NCBI GenBank assembly: GCA_036768485.1
Contig: JAVLUZ010000738.1
Coordinates: 62,001-126,000 of the forward strand
Source of the DNA: Mermis nigrescens
Lineage: Eukaryota; Nematoda; Enoplea; Mermithida; Mermithidae
Reading direction: 5' to 3'
Length of the DNA: 64,000 nt
A model generated the notes under the pieces. That model did no database searches, was not told the DNA's origin, and was given only the letters and a program-made list of their open reading frames with translations. The position numbers and the translations under genes were made by a program. Within the stretch, counting starts at the first letter, position 1, and each line of letters starts with the position of its first letter. This document shows positions 24,901 through 36,900 of the stretch, one piece after another.

Positions 24901-27900
24901 AAGCGAAAAAATAAATCCCCAAAAAACATTTTTGTCAACAAATTTTAAAAAAATAAAAAATAATCGATATAAAAATACGGTTACTTTGCATGATGAGTTT
25001 TGTTGACAAAAGTTAATAGGCTGAAGAACTGGTTTAAACTACCACAGCAAGCACGATACTTTACAACATAACATTGACGGTAATAAAAGTTTTATTCCGT
25101 ATATTCATATGCTGTAATTAATTTCAAAAAAATTTAATTCTAAAATTTTGTTAAGATTTTGATATTTACCGATATTAACTGTTCAGTTAGAAGCGCAATT
25201 CTACCAAAACTGACAAATGCTTAATAAACAAACATTTTGAATGGATCTTGCAAAATTAAATCTTGATTAAAATTAAATTAAATCGAAATTGAATCAAAAT
25301 TAAATCAAATCTTACAAAATCTTACAAAATCTAAATTAATAATGTATCCTTAAAAACAGCACGAAAAGGCTTTAGATTAAAAAAAGGAGAAAAGCCAATT
25401 TCCGAGCAAAGGAGCAACATAAACCGAGACTTCTACTGAAATTTTGTAGAAATAATTAAATCTTGCTAATTTGAAAGAGAGTGAGAAAAAGATGTATAAA
25501 ATCGAGGGGAACTAGCGATAAGATTTGTCTCATCATTCCTAACCAAACAAATTTATCGAAAAATTTTAATTTTAATTATTGCTGGCGATTTTCAGCCATT
25601 TTCTCGAGTTATAGCAATAAATTAGAGTTTTTGTTTCAGAAAACTCTGCGAATTAGTTCAAACGAGCAAAAGAATAAGAAGAGAAAAATAAAAAATACTA
25701 TGAAAAAAATTAATCAAAATGAAAATATAGATAAATAATTTATAAATAAAAGTGTATAATTAAGTTACAAAAAGCATAAAAAAATTAAATTAAATGTAAA
25801 CAAAAAGCAAAAAAGTAAAATATTTTTTAAATAAAAACGCAAAAAACCATAATAATAAAATAAAAATAAGAAAAGACATCATTAGAAAGTAAAATAAAAA
25901 TAAGATCGAAATAATAACAATAAAATTAATCATTAAAATAAAAAATAAAGATAATATTAATTTACAAATCATGTGTAATAGAGACCAAATCGACATATTC
26001 GTACATTCGAGTTTATTCCGAAATTCGGCGCCTAATAACTTTGTGGCCAAACCAATAATAACTTACATTTTTGTACATTTTTAGTAGAAAATTAGGGCAT
26101 TGGCCGAATTAATTATATAATTCGCATTTGGAGCAGTAAATAAAAAATATAAATGAATGGAAGTCAAAAGCAATTGTTTGCTATCAAAGCACAAAAAATT
26201 CGTACTTTTTGGCATTAGTACAAATTATTGAGTTATTATTAAAAATAACTAATTATCAATTACCATAATAAATAAATAAAAAAAATTAAAAAAATAAAAT
26301 AAAAAATAGAATTATTAAATTATTAATTAAATTATTAATACAATAAAAATTATTAAATTCTATATTTTAGGGTAAATCTGATAGAAAATTCAGTTCAATT
26401 GGAAATCAATATCATTAATTTCAATCCGAAATTTTCTAGTAGAAAATTCGTAACTATTCGCTCACTTTCTTTAAATAAACTATTGATAAAATCGGCGTCT
26501 TGAGGGTGACACAAATTTTGTACACGCGAACCGTCGATGTTGCTTATTAAATCTTTGGATACTAATTGGCTAGACAATTTGTCCCTGAAAAACATAAAAA
26601 CATAAAAAACATTAAAATTTAAAAATATAATAAATATATAATAAAAACGGAAATAAACGGATATAAAGGTAAATACGTGTTCATAAAAATGGTCTAAAAT
26701 GGACTTAGAGAGGGGATCCTCGTTCAAGGTGGGTCATCCCCAGATATCCAAAATTTGAGAACATTCAAACCCCCCATTTCCGGGCAATTATTTGTGCCTT
26801 TAGGCTATTTTGTCCAAATACAGAAGGGGACTCACCCATACATGCACAGTATGGGAATTCTAGGGGGGGGGGGTGAAAACCTAAAGTGCCTTTTTGGGCC
26901 CAAAAATGGCCGGTACGCTTTAAAAAACATCGTTATTTGGCGTTTCTGACGATACTCTATCCTTCTAGAGCATGAAATCATGAAAAAAAATTTCGAAAAA
27001 GTCGAATAAATTGACCAATATATCGCTTAAAACATGAATATATGGCGCGAAGCGCCGAAAAATTTGGCGATTTTGAGCAAATAGATAGCCAAAAACCCTT
27101 AAAAAACACTTTTTCTACCAATTTTCAGGTAAGTTTAGGAAACTTTTAAAAAATCGCCAATTCTGGGGGGGGGGGTGAAAAATTTTTAGCGGGGGGGGGG
27201 GGGTGAAAAATGATTATACCCCCTCCCCCAAGATCATGTATGGATCTCACCCCGTCCTCCGAAATATCCCAGGCTCACCCAAAATTTTGAGCCGTTTCGT
27301 GAGTAAAATTGTAGATAAATGATATGTTTATGAAATATTGTATGCTCATGTGAAGTTATACAAATTAAGTATAAAAGGATAAACGGTAAGTAAATACATA
27401 TTATAAAAATAGAAAATTGATAAAAATAATTTTCTACCGCCCATTGCATCGCAGAGGTAAACAAATAATTTGAATTAGTTCAGTAAACTAATCCCCAAAA
27501 ATTTAGCCAGCAATTCTGCCGGAAAACTTATCTATTGTGATAAAGTTTGATTTCGAAATTTAGTCTTCTGTTTGTTTGATTAATTTTTTTGACAAATTTG
27601 TGAAGTTTTAAAATATATTTCTAATACGCGACTTTAAAATTAAAAATTTGACAATTTCGGGATAAAAAAATTAGGGAACGCCGTTGAAATTTTTTCAAGT
27701 CGCTAGGATTATGATCTTAATTTGAAAATTTAAAATATTATAAACTTTAATCGTTTAATCTTAAAAGAAAGAATTTTTTAAATTCTATTTTTAGGCGATA
27801 AAAATAATTAATAAACTGAAAAAATGCATAAAAAACAACTAATCATTAAAATATAAATGCAAAGAGCGAGAATCAATTGAAACACTAAAAGCCGCACACA

Positions 27901-30900
27901 TATAAAAATATTATCGCTTATAACTTTTACGAGTTTCTAAATACAATAATAGAAAGTTATAAATAAAATAAAGAAGATAAAAAATAAAATAAAATAGGAA
28001 AAATTATAAAAAAATAAAAAAATATAATAAAAAATAAAATAAATAAATGAATAACAATTAAAAGGTAAATAAAATTAGGCATGCTATTAGTATAAGAGAA
28101 ACAAAAAGATGCGAGAAATAGTACACATGTACATAAAAAGTGCATAAAATTATATCATGAGAAACTACGGGTTTTACAAGGCGCAAGAGTCTACGTGAAA
28201 ACAGAAGAAGTAAGCAGGAATAGCAAGAAGTCATTAATACGAGAAAGAAGCAAAAAGAAATAAACAAAAAGAAAAAATGAGGAGAAAAAGAAAAAAGGAA
28301 AAAAATGGAATAAAAAAATAAATAAATAAACGACCATGCAAATATTGAGAGAAAAGAAAAAAAAAAGAAGAAAGAAAGACAGATATAGAGGGCACGGGAA
28401 AAAAGAAAAACAAACAAATCATATAAACAGGCGAGGTCATCAGAGAGGAACTAGGTTGCTACAATTTCGTGCCTTTCATGCGCGTTTCAGGTAAGTCTTT
28501 AAGACAAGTGCATATTAAATACATGAATATGATATATTGTATGATTATGTATGATTCGGCAACAAGACACATTTACAAAAGTCATATAAGTTTATAATTA
28601 ATATATTTGTTTAGTGAATTATTATAATTTTTTAATTTCGCGTAATTAATTAGTTTAAAATTCTCTATCATTATTTTTTAAATTTCATATGATTTTTGTT
28701 CCTTTGAATCTAATTTTCGCTTCATTTGCCAAAAGCATACGTCGTAGCATTTTGCGTACGAAATTCATTAAAAAAGTTAAATCAAACATCCGCAACGAAA
28801 AGGAGCATTAGAACTCTGAACTGATTATTTTGAAATATACAAAGTTATATAAGAACATTATCGGTTACAAATTTTACGGGTCCAGCAAATGACTGTGAAT
28901 TAAATTGAAGGAATGGAATTAGTTAAATTGAGTAAATCAGATTCGTAATACCCGTTTATCAAACTAAATTAATTAATTAAATAAATTAAAAATGAATAAA
29001 ATTTCATTTGAAAAGTCGGCTCGATAAATTTCGCACAGGGTAAAAAATAAAAAAAGGATACAAAAATTCAAAAAAAGTACAAAATAATTTGATGATAATT
29101 CATCGCGCCGCAATTCGCGATTTTCCTAAAAATTCGCAGAAAAAGTACTGCATTAAGATATTTTATAGCTATTGCTCAAAAGTGTCAAATTTTAGGCGTC
29201 TCGCGCGATATACTCATTTTTCACTATATTTTGTTCGATTTACGCGGATTATTTCGAAATTTTTCAATATTTTTTGACGTTCTTATAATTTTTTTTTCAA
29301 ATTTCACGACGTGTATTTACTATTTCTAAGCCTTAAAGGGCATTTTAGGATTATTTATTGCCTTCACCCCCCAGAATTCCATGTTCCGCATGTCCGGTTC
29401 ACATTAATTATTCAAAAGTGGACAATAACTTTATGGCTTGTTTTTTTTGCTGAAATTTTTTGTTTTTTATCTTATTTCAGTTTTTAATTTATTTTTTCAA
29501 ATCTTTACCATTTTTATTCGCTATTTATTTATTCAATTTATTTATCTATTTATGCCTATGATTTACGAAGTAGAATATGATGTGTCGTTTAGACCTAGTG
29601 TTGTACAAAGTTTACGCGATTCCGATAGACAGAAAAACAGAATTTTATATAAAAAGTACAGCTATCTTCGTAAATCGCTGTTTTTTTCCTCAAAGGCATA
29701 AAACTTTACGATTCAAGCCGTTCTATTTTCGCTCATTCAGTGAATTACTTCCACTATTCATCTCATATTATTTTTACCAATTTTATGACTTCCTTATTTC
29801 TGTTTTTTATTACGCATTTTTTATATTATAATTTATCGCTGTGCATATATGTACATACGTAATTTTTGTAAGTTTCACTCTTTATTCCCCCAATCTTTCA
29901 AACTCATGACTTTTAGTCTCTTTTGGCTTACTTTCGCTGCACTTTTAGGTATTTCATCTTTCCATCCGGACAAGGGCGGATTTAGGGAGGGCGGGGCGGC
30001 CGCCCCATGGGCCCAAAATAGTGCGCAAAATTAAGAATTAAGGAAAATTAAGATAATTTTTCCGCCCAAGTCAGGGTTCCACTCCCCCCCCCTTAGAGGG
30101 CCGCCCCCATGGGCCCAAAATAGTGCGCAAAATTAAGAATTAAGGAAAATTAAGGTAATTTTTCCGCCCAAGTCAGGGTTCCATCCCCCTTAGAGGTGCC
30201 GCCCCCCCCCCTAGGAAAATCCTGGATCCGCCACTGCATCCGGATTATATTCAACGATTTGCTTTAAAGCACTATTTTTATATTTTCACATATACTTTAC
30301 ACAAAGGTAGAGGGGGGAATTCAAAAGCGGTTTTTATAGTAAATATAAGTCCTCGTAACGTGCATTTTCTCCACGTAATGTATTAATATTGTTGTCTATG
30401 TCTAGCTGCGCTTGTTTAAATGTCATTCTTGAGGTCTTAAGGTAGACGAATTCGATTTTAAAAATTAAAAAAATATATTTTCGAAAAATGCAGCTTTTAA
30501 ACAATGCATTAGGCGAAAATTCACTATTATGTATGTGACAAAAATTGACAAAAAGCGTAAGACTAAGTAGAAAATAAATACTTTTGCAATAAACCGACCA
30601 GGTTGACTGAAGTTACGATTAATTGGGCAGTACTTCTTATACTATAAAATCGAAGTTTTCCTAGCAGCAACTTACGTTTCACCAAAATCGCCTGACAATA
30701 AACAGGTTTTTTCAAAAATCTGAGGGTGGGGGTAATACATACCCCTCCCTCTCAGCACCCCCTAGTGTGACTTTACACTTGATAACACTTTACACTTTAA
30801 TACAGTATCACGACTTTTCATAATTATATTATTATTTAAATTCTTTAATACAATATGATATCGTAATTAAAGGATGAGCCAACAGTAAACAGCTTTACGA

Positions 30901-33900
30901 TTTAAGAGTGAATCAATGGGAATGGATCGTTCGGAAGTGCTCATTTACTCTGCTAGAAATTTGGAAAATTTCGGAAATTTTAGGGGCTCAGTTAAGTGTC
31001 CATTTCTGCAGTAAACGGTTATTCAATCGAAAAGGTCGCCATTTATGTATCCATCACTAAATTAAGTTAAAAAGTGAAAAATTGAGGATTTTAAAAAATT
31101 TGATTGATTACACAACATATATTAGCAGTGTACTTAACAAATCTTCCTTTATAGTGTAAGCATGAGCGAGCAAAGATGTATGTAAACAAACGAGATTGAG
31201 CGAAACTTATTAGACGTATAAACACATCCATCGATTTGGGGGATTTGTAATTTTTTATCCATTTTATTTTTATTTACAAATTTTGATCATTTTTTATATT
31301 TTTATTTTATATTAGTTTTTATTTTATTACATTTTTCATTTTTATTTTTTACACGTGTATTTTCTATTTTGCATAGGCCCGCAAAACGCGTGTTTTCGGG
31401 ATCCACAAAACCCTAAATTTCACCACTGGCCGTATACTGTCGACTCACTTGGGATTAATCGACATAATGAGTCCATTTTTATTGCATATAACTGAAATTT
31501 GGCAGCCGTCGAAAGTCGAGGAAGCGGATTTTACAGGTAGTCGTCGGGCAACGCAAACGAGACAAGGCTGAGAATCTACGGAAAAAATTGGGTAAATAAC
31601 AAGAATAAATAAAAGTGAAAATGGGAAAAATAAATAAATATGATGCAATAAAACAAAATAAATGATTAGCCAAAAAATATGGGTGAAACAGACAGCTTTC
31701 GGCTAGCCAAAAAAATGTTTCTGAAAATACGGGTGAAACAGACAGCTTTCGGCCATGCTGATAATTTTAGGCCAAACGCCCGAGTCAGTGCCAGAAAAGC
31801 AAATGATTCTGGGGTGTAACGGGGAGGAAATCGAAAACAAAAATGCAAAAAGTTTAATTATAAGGGCCTTTTAAGATTCAGAGGGTACCCCAGAGCCCAA
31901 CGCTCGCGTATCAGGCACGTATCTCTGGGGAGGGGGAGTGGGGGGTTCGGACCCCCAAAATTAAAAAAAATCGGAAAAATAGGACTTTTTAAACGTTATT
32001 TTGTGGCCTTTTTTGGGCTTAGTCCCCCCAAAATTGGTGTTCAAACCCCTGAAATAGGACGGCCAGCTACGTACCTGCTGCGCATCGCTTGGCAAAATTT
32101 TAGCCTGCCCAAGCATACGAGACAAAGCGACTATTTTTCCTCCACTCCCAACTTTTTAGCAAAATAGAGCTATTTTTAGGCCATTCTTTTTATCAAAAAA
32201 TCGGAAACGGCGGTCTGGCTTCCTCCCAAAAATTTTGAACTCCAACCACACATGATCTTGAGAGCGGGGTTTCAGCCTCCAATTTTTTGAACCCCCCCCC
32301 AGAATTCGCAATTTTCTAAAGGTTCGCACGAAATGCGCTAATTTGAACGTTTTTAGCGGATGGCTCGCTCAAAAGTGTCCAATTATCAGCAATTTATTCG
32401 ATTTTTAAGATTTTTTCACGTTTTTACATTCTAGAAAGAGAGCATCGTTAGGGACGACAAAAAATGGCGTTTTTAATGCGTATTCACGGCTGTTCAACCC
32501 AAAAAGGCACTTGAGAAAATATATTGATTGCTCTCTCCTACAGAATTCCCATGCTGGACTAAATTTAATAGTAAGTATTATTTTAAATTTTAGTTCTTCT
32601 TAAACACGTAAATCGATAAGGCGTTAATTTCGAGTTGATAATTTGAAATTCCAATATATCTAATACGTATAGGTCATACATGTAACAGGGAGGAGGAGGA
32701 AGATCTCGCACCCAAAGTTTATCCTTCCGCATTCCCCAGTGGCGGAAAATTTCGACCTCTTCTCGATTATTGAAAAAAAACTTGTTTTTTGACCGTTTTT
32801 AGGAGCCTTTTGGCCATTTTTGGTCAAAAATTGGAGGTCATCTATATACCCCAAACATGACCGGGATCTCAATCAACCAAATTTCGTGCCCTTACATGTT
32901 TGGTCTAGGTCACGCATGCCCAGCATGATAATTCTAAAGGGAGGGGCGTCAAAAACGTCATTTTTCGGCATTTCTAACGATGCGCTATCGTTCTAGAGCA
33001 TAAAAACATGAGAGGATTTTTCGAAAAAAAATCAAAAAAATTCGAACAAAGTTTGTAAAACATAGTCTAAACATGGGTAGATGGCGCGACGAAAATTTGA
33101 CATTTTTTAGCAAGTAGATAGGTAAAAACGCTAAAAAAGCAACTTTTCTACAAATTTTTTATGGACAATTTCGAGAAATCGCGAATTTCTTTTTGGGGGG
33201 GGGGAATTTCAGGGAGAGGGCGTAAATTTTTCCGAGAATGAAATTCCCTAGATCATGTGCATATGGTCTAGGTCAAGTCTTGGATTTCATAGATGACAGG
33301 CATTAAATAAGACATAAGGCGAATTGACTAATGTGAAAATTGGCTTTCGTCTCGGCCGACTTCAAGAATTTTCAATTTTTTCTTTTGGGGACCCTTAGGC
33401 AAACATATTATTTTTTATTTCGGGTGTAGGCCCGAGCCACCCTCTATACCCTCGCCCGAGCCACCCTCTACCCTCTACCCCTTCCCGATTGGTTATGACC
33501 TGCTTCCATACATGATTTTTTTTTGGGGGGGTGGTAAGGTTTGGGGGTTTCGTCCCCCAAGAATTGGCTATTTTATGAAAATTCGTGAAAATCTTCTAAA
33601 AATTTGTAGAAAAGATGCTATCTTAAGCCCTTTTAGCTATCTATTCGCTCAGTGCTGAATTTTCGGCGCTTCGCGCCATTATACTCATGTTTGGACTATA
33701 TTTTCTTCAATTTGTTCCGACTTAATCGATTTTTTTTCGAAATTTTAGTTTCTATGCTATAGAAAGATAGACCATCGTCAGAAACGCTGATAAAGGATGT
33801 TTTTGACACGTTCCTGTTATTTTCTGACCCCTAAAAAGGCACTTTATAATTTCTGCCCCCCCCAAAATTCCCACTCTGTGCATGTATGCTTGCTGCTACC

Positions 33901-36900
33901 GTTTAAAATGCAGCCCCGCCCTTACTGCCTATTTAATTACACTGATTCGACCGAAATCAGTCGGATAGATGCAGCTGCAAATGTATAAGAAGCATCTTAA
34001 TTTGTGTTGCTAATTGGGCGCAATACATCTCAAGGTTAAACGAAGAAATAAAGCGAATGCAATAAAAAATACAAAGTAATGTTATAAATAATGAATAAAC
34101 TTCAATAATGCGCCAAAATTTCCAACTTCAGCTTCCCAATAGGAAAGTCGAAATTAATGCCAAATATACAAAAAATTAAGACGAAGCCAAACTTCGAAAA
34201 AACTGCATAATTAATAGAAAAAATGCAAAATCAATATACAAAAAGGGAACAGGTAAAAATATTTAAAAGTTGCAAAATTGAGATTAAGCTGCATTTAACG
34301 TGGGAATGTTTGAGCAGACACGAAACAGCTCAAAATTTTAGGAGGGGAGAGTGGGCCAGTTCTACAAAGCATTTCTTAGTCCATTTCGACTGCAATATAT
34401 CACTATTAACACTAAAAAGTACAAAAATTTATAAATTTCGGGCGCTTTTGGAGTAAAAAGTACTTAAAAGTACTAATCTGGGGCGAAAAGGCTGGAAAAA
34501 ATTTGACCTTTTTGCTGCTTTTGACCTCAGCTGGAAAAATTTTGACCGTTTCACTACTTTTTGACCTCAAGAATGTCCGGTTGACTCTTCAGGGGGTTAA
34601 TACCCCCCCCCCCTATGTGCATGTGCGGCCCAACCGCGCCGCACTCACCCATCATAACGTTGAAAGACAAGCGAAAATCGTCCAGGTCGTCGACCAACTG
34701 AGCGTGAGAATCGGACGACGAGCCGCCGGACGGCAGGGGCGGTGAAATAGCCGTGACCTGCAAATTTTGCACCAATTGAACCGAATCCGAGCTGCAACAC
34801 TCGGCCGACGGGTTGGTCAAAAAACGGCACATGAATCGGTGAGTCTTGCGCTCCTTTCCGTCAGTGGCCGAATTGGGCGCGCAATCGTTGTTGTCGTCGA
34901 TGCCCAACAAATTCCAACCTGATGACCAATGAATAAATTAAGAATTTTGGGTAAATTTAGATAAAGTTTTTTTCAGGTAAATTTAGACTTAAGTTTTAAA
35001 TCAAATACGGTGTAATCGATCAAATCCGAAATGAATTAGAATACAGTTAAATTAGATGGGCAGGATTATTATCGAATAGATTCCCGGAATGAGTGCGGAA
35101 TTAATTAAATGGAGAAAACATTATTAGGACGGCTTTTGTACGCGACAAAATATCGAAACGAACGAAAAGATTGCAATGAGAATAATTAAGGCGTGGTATA
35201 GATGCAAGTGGGAAGTTTAGGGCGTACGTGTAAAGGCTCAAAATTTTGGGCGGGCGTCTCCGACCATTTTTAGGGGGGCGGGTAAGTGACCTCCAATTTA
35301 GAGCGTGAATTTGAAAAAATTTCAAAATCTACCGGTCGTTTTTTAGCTTTTTCACGATTCCATGAATTAAACTGATTAATTTCATAGCCAGCCACTAATT
35401 AATTATTTAATTAAATTAATCAGGCGGTAACCAGGAAACCCGGGTTCGAGTCCCGGCTAGCCAAATGCTTTTTGCTATTCATTCATACCCAATGCGTCGG
35501 GTAATANNNNNNNNNNNNNNNNNNNNNNNNNNNNNNNNNNNNNNNNNNNNNNNNNNNNNNNNNNNNNNNNNNNNNNNNNNNNNNNNNNNNNNNNNNNNNN
35601 NNNNNNGATCCACTCGATGATACGTCCTCGTGTTGCACGGCATTTGTCGGCTTAACGTAAACGTAGTAATTATTAAAAATTATGCCTTAAAATGTAACTT
35701 TTCGATACACTAAAATTCGGATTAAAAACGTGTTCATGAAGTGAAAAATCACAAAAAGTGGCTAGAACGCAGGGGAACGATTACAGAAATAATTATAAAA
35801 CAATAACCACAACAAAATAAACAATGAACTTTGAAAAATAATGAAAATAAACATTAAACACGGCAAAATAGAAACGAAATAAAAAACGGACAATAACGAA
35901 TTTTACGCAGCTCTTAAGAAGACTATCATTAGCTGAAACCAACAAAAGATTGTGCCGCGCGTGTACGTCATTTTAGCTTCTGAATGTTTTTGCACTTTGC
36001 TAACTGTCATTTTCTCGATTGCTCTTTACTATTCATATTAGGCAGTAAAGCACTATCATTTAAAAAACGGCATAGGAAATGTACAGTTTATGCGATTTTA
36101 CGCCTAAGAGAGCCTAATTTTTACCGCTTTGCACCATGTTAATACTCATTTTTTGAATGTTTTATTAAATTTATTACAATTCTATTAATTGTTCCAAATT
36201 CTATCAAGTTTTGTACGTTTTAGAGAGATCGAATTTCGTCCGAAACGGACTAAAAATTGTCTTATTGACGTGTACAAATACATCGTTTTTAGCCTAAAAA
36301 GGGGACTTTATCAAAAATTTTCGGACTGACCCTCAGAATTGTCATACTGTATATCTGTCGGGATAACCATACATGTAACAAGCGGATGGAGGAACCCCCA
36401 CCCAAAGTCGGACGTCCCCCAACCCCCTTACCCACCCCCCCCCCGAAGTCGTATCTTTGACCTTCCCCTCGATTTTTGGGGAAAATTGAATTTTTTGGCC
36501 GTTTGTACGCGTTTTTTTCGCCATTTTTGGCCAAAAATTTGAGGTCATTTACCCGCCTAAAAATGGCCGAGACCTGCAAATATCGAGTCGTTACATGTAT
36601 GGGGATAACCCCATCATAGGTGAGTCATCTCCCATCCCCAAAGACTAATATGTTTATCCTCCGTGCTTTTAGCGAAAACTTGCGTTTTTAGGCAAGTTTT
36701 AGGCTCTTTGTGTCATTCTTACAAACGCTGGATGGTCATTTACCGCCTCCCATGAAAATGCAGGCACGTAGCTGGCCCTCCTATTTTGGGGGGACCAACA
36801 CCAATTTTGGGGGGGGTCTAAGCCGGAAATAGCACAGAATAACGTGTGAAAACCTATTTTTCCGTTTTTTTCTGAATTTTGGGGGTCCGGACACCCCCCC

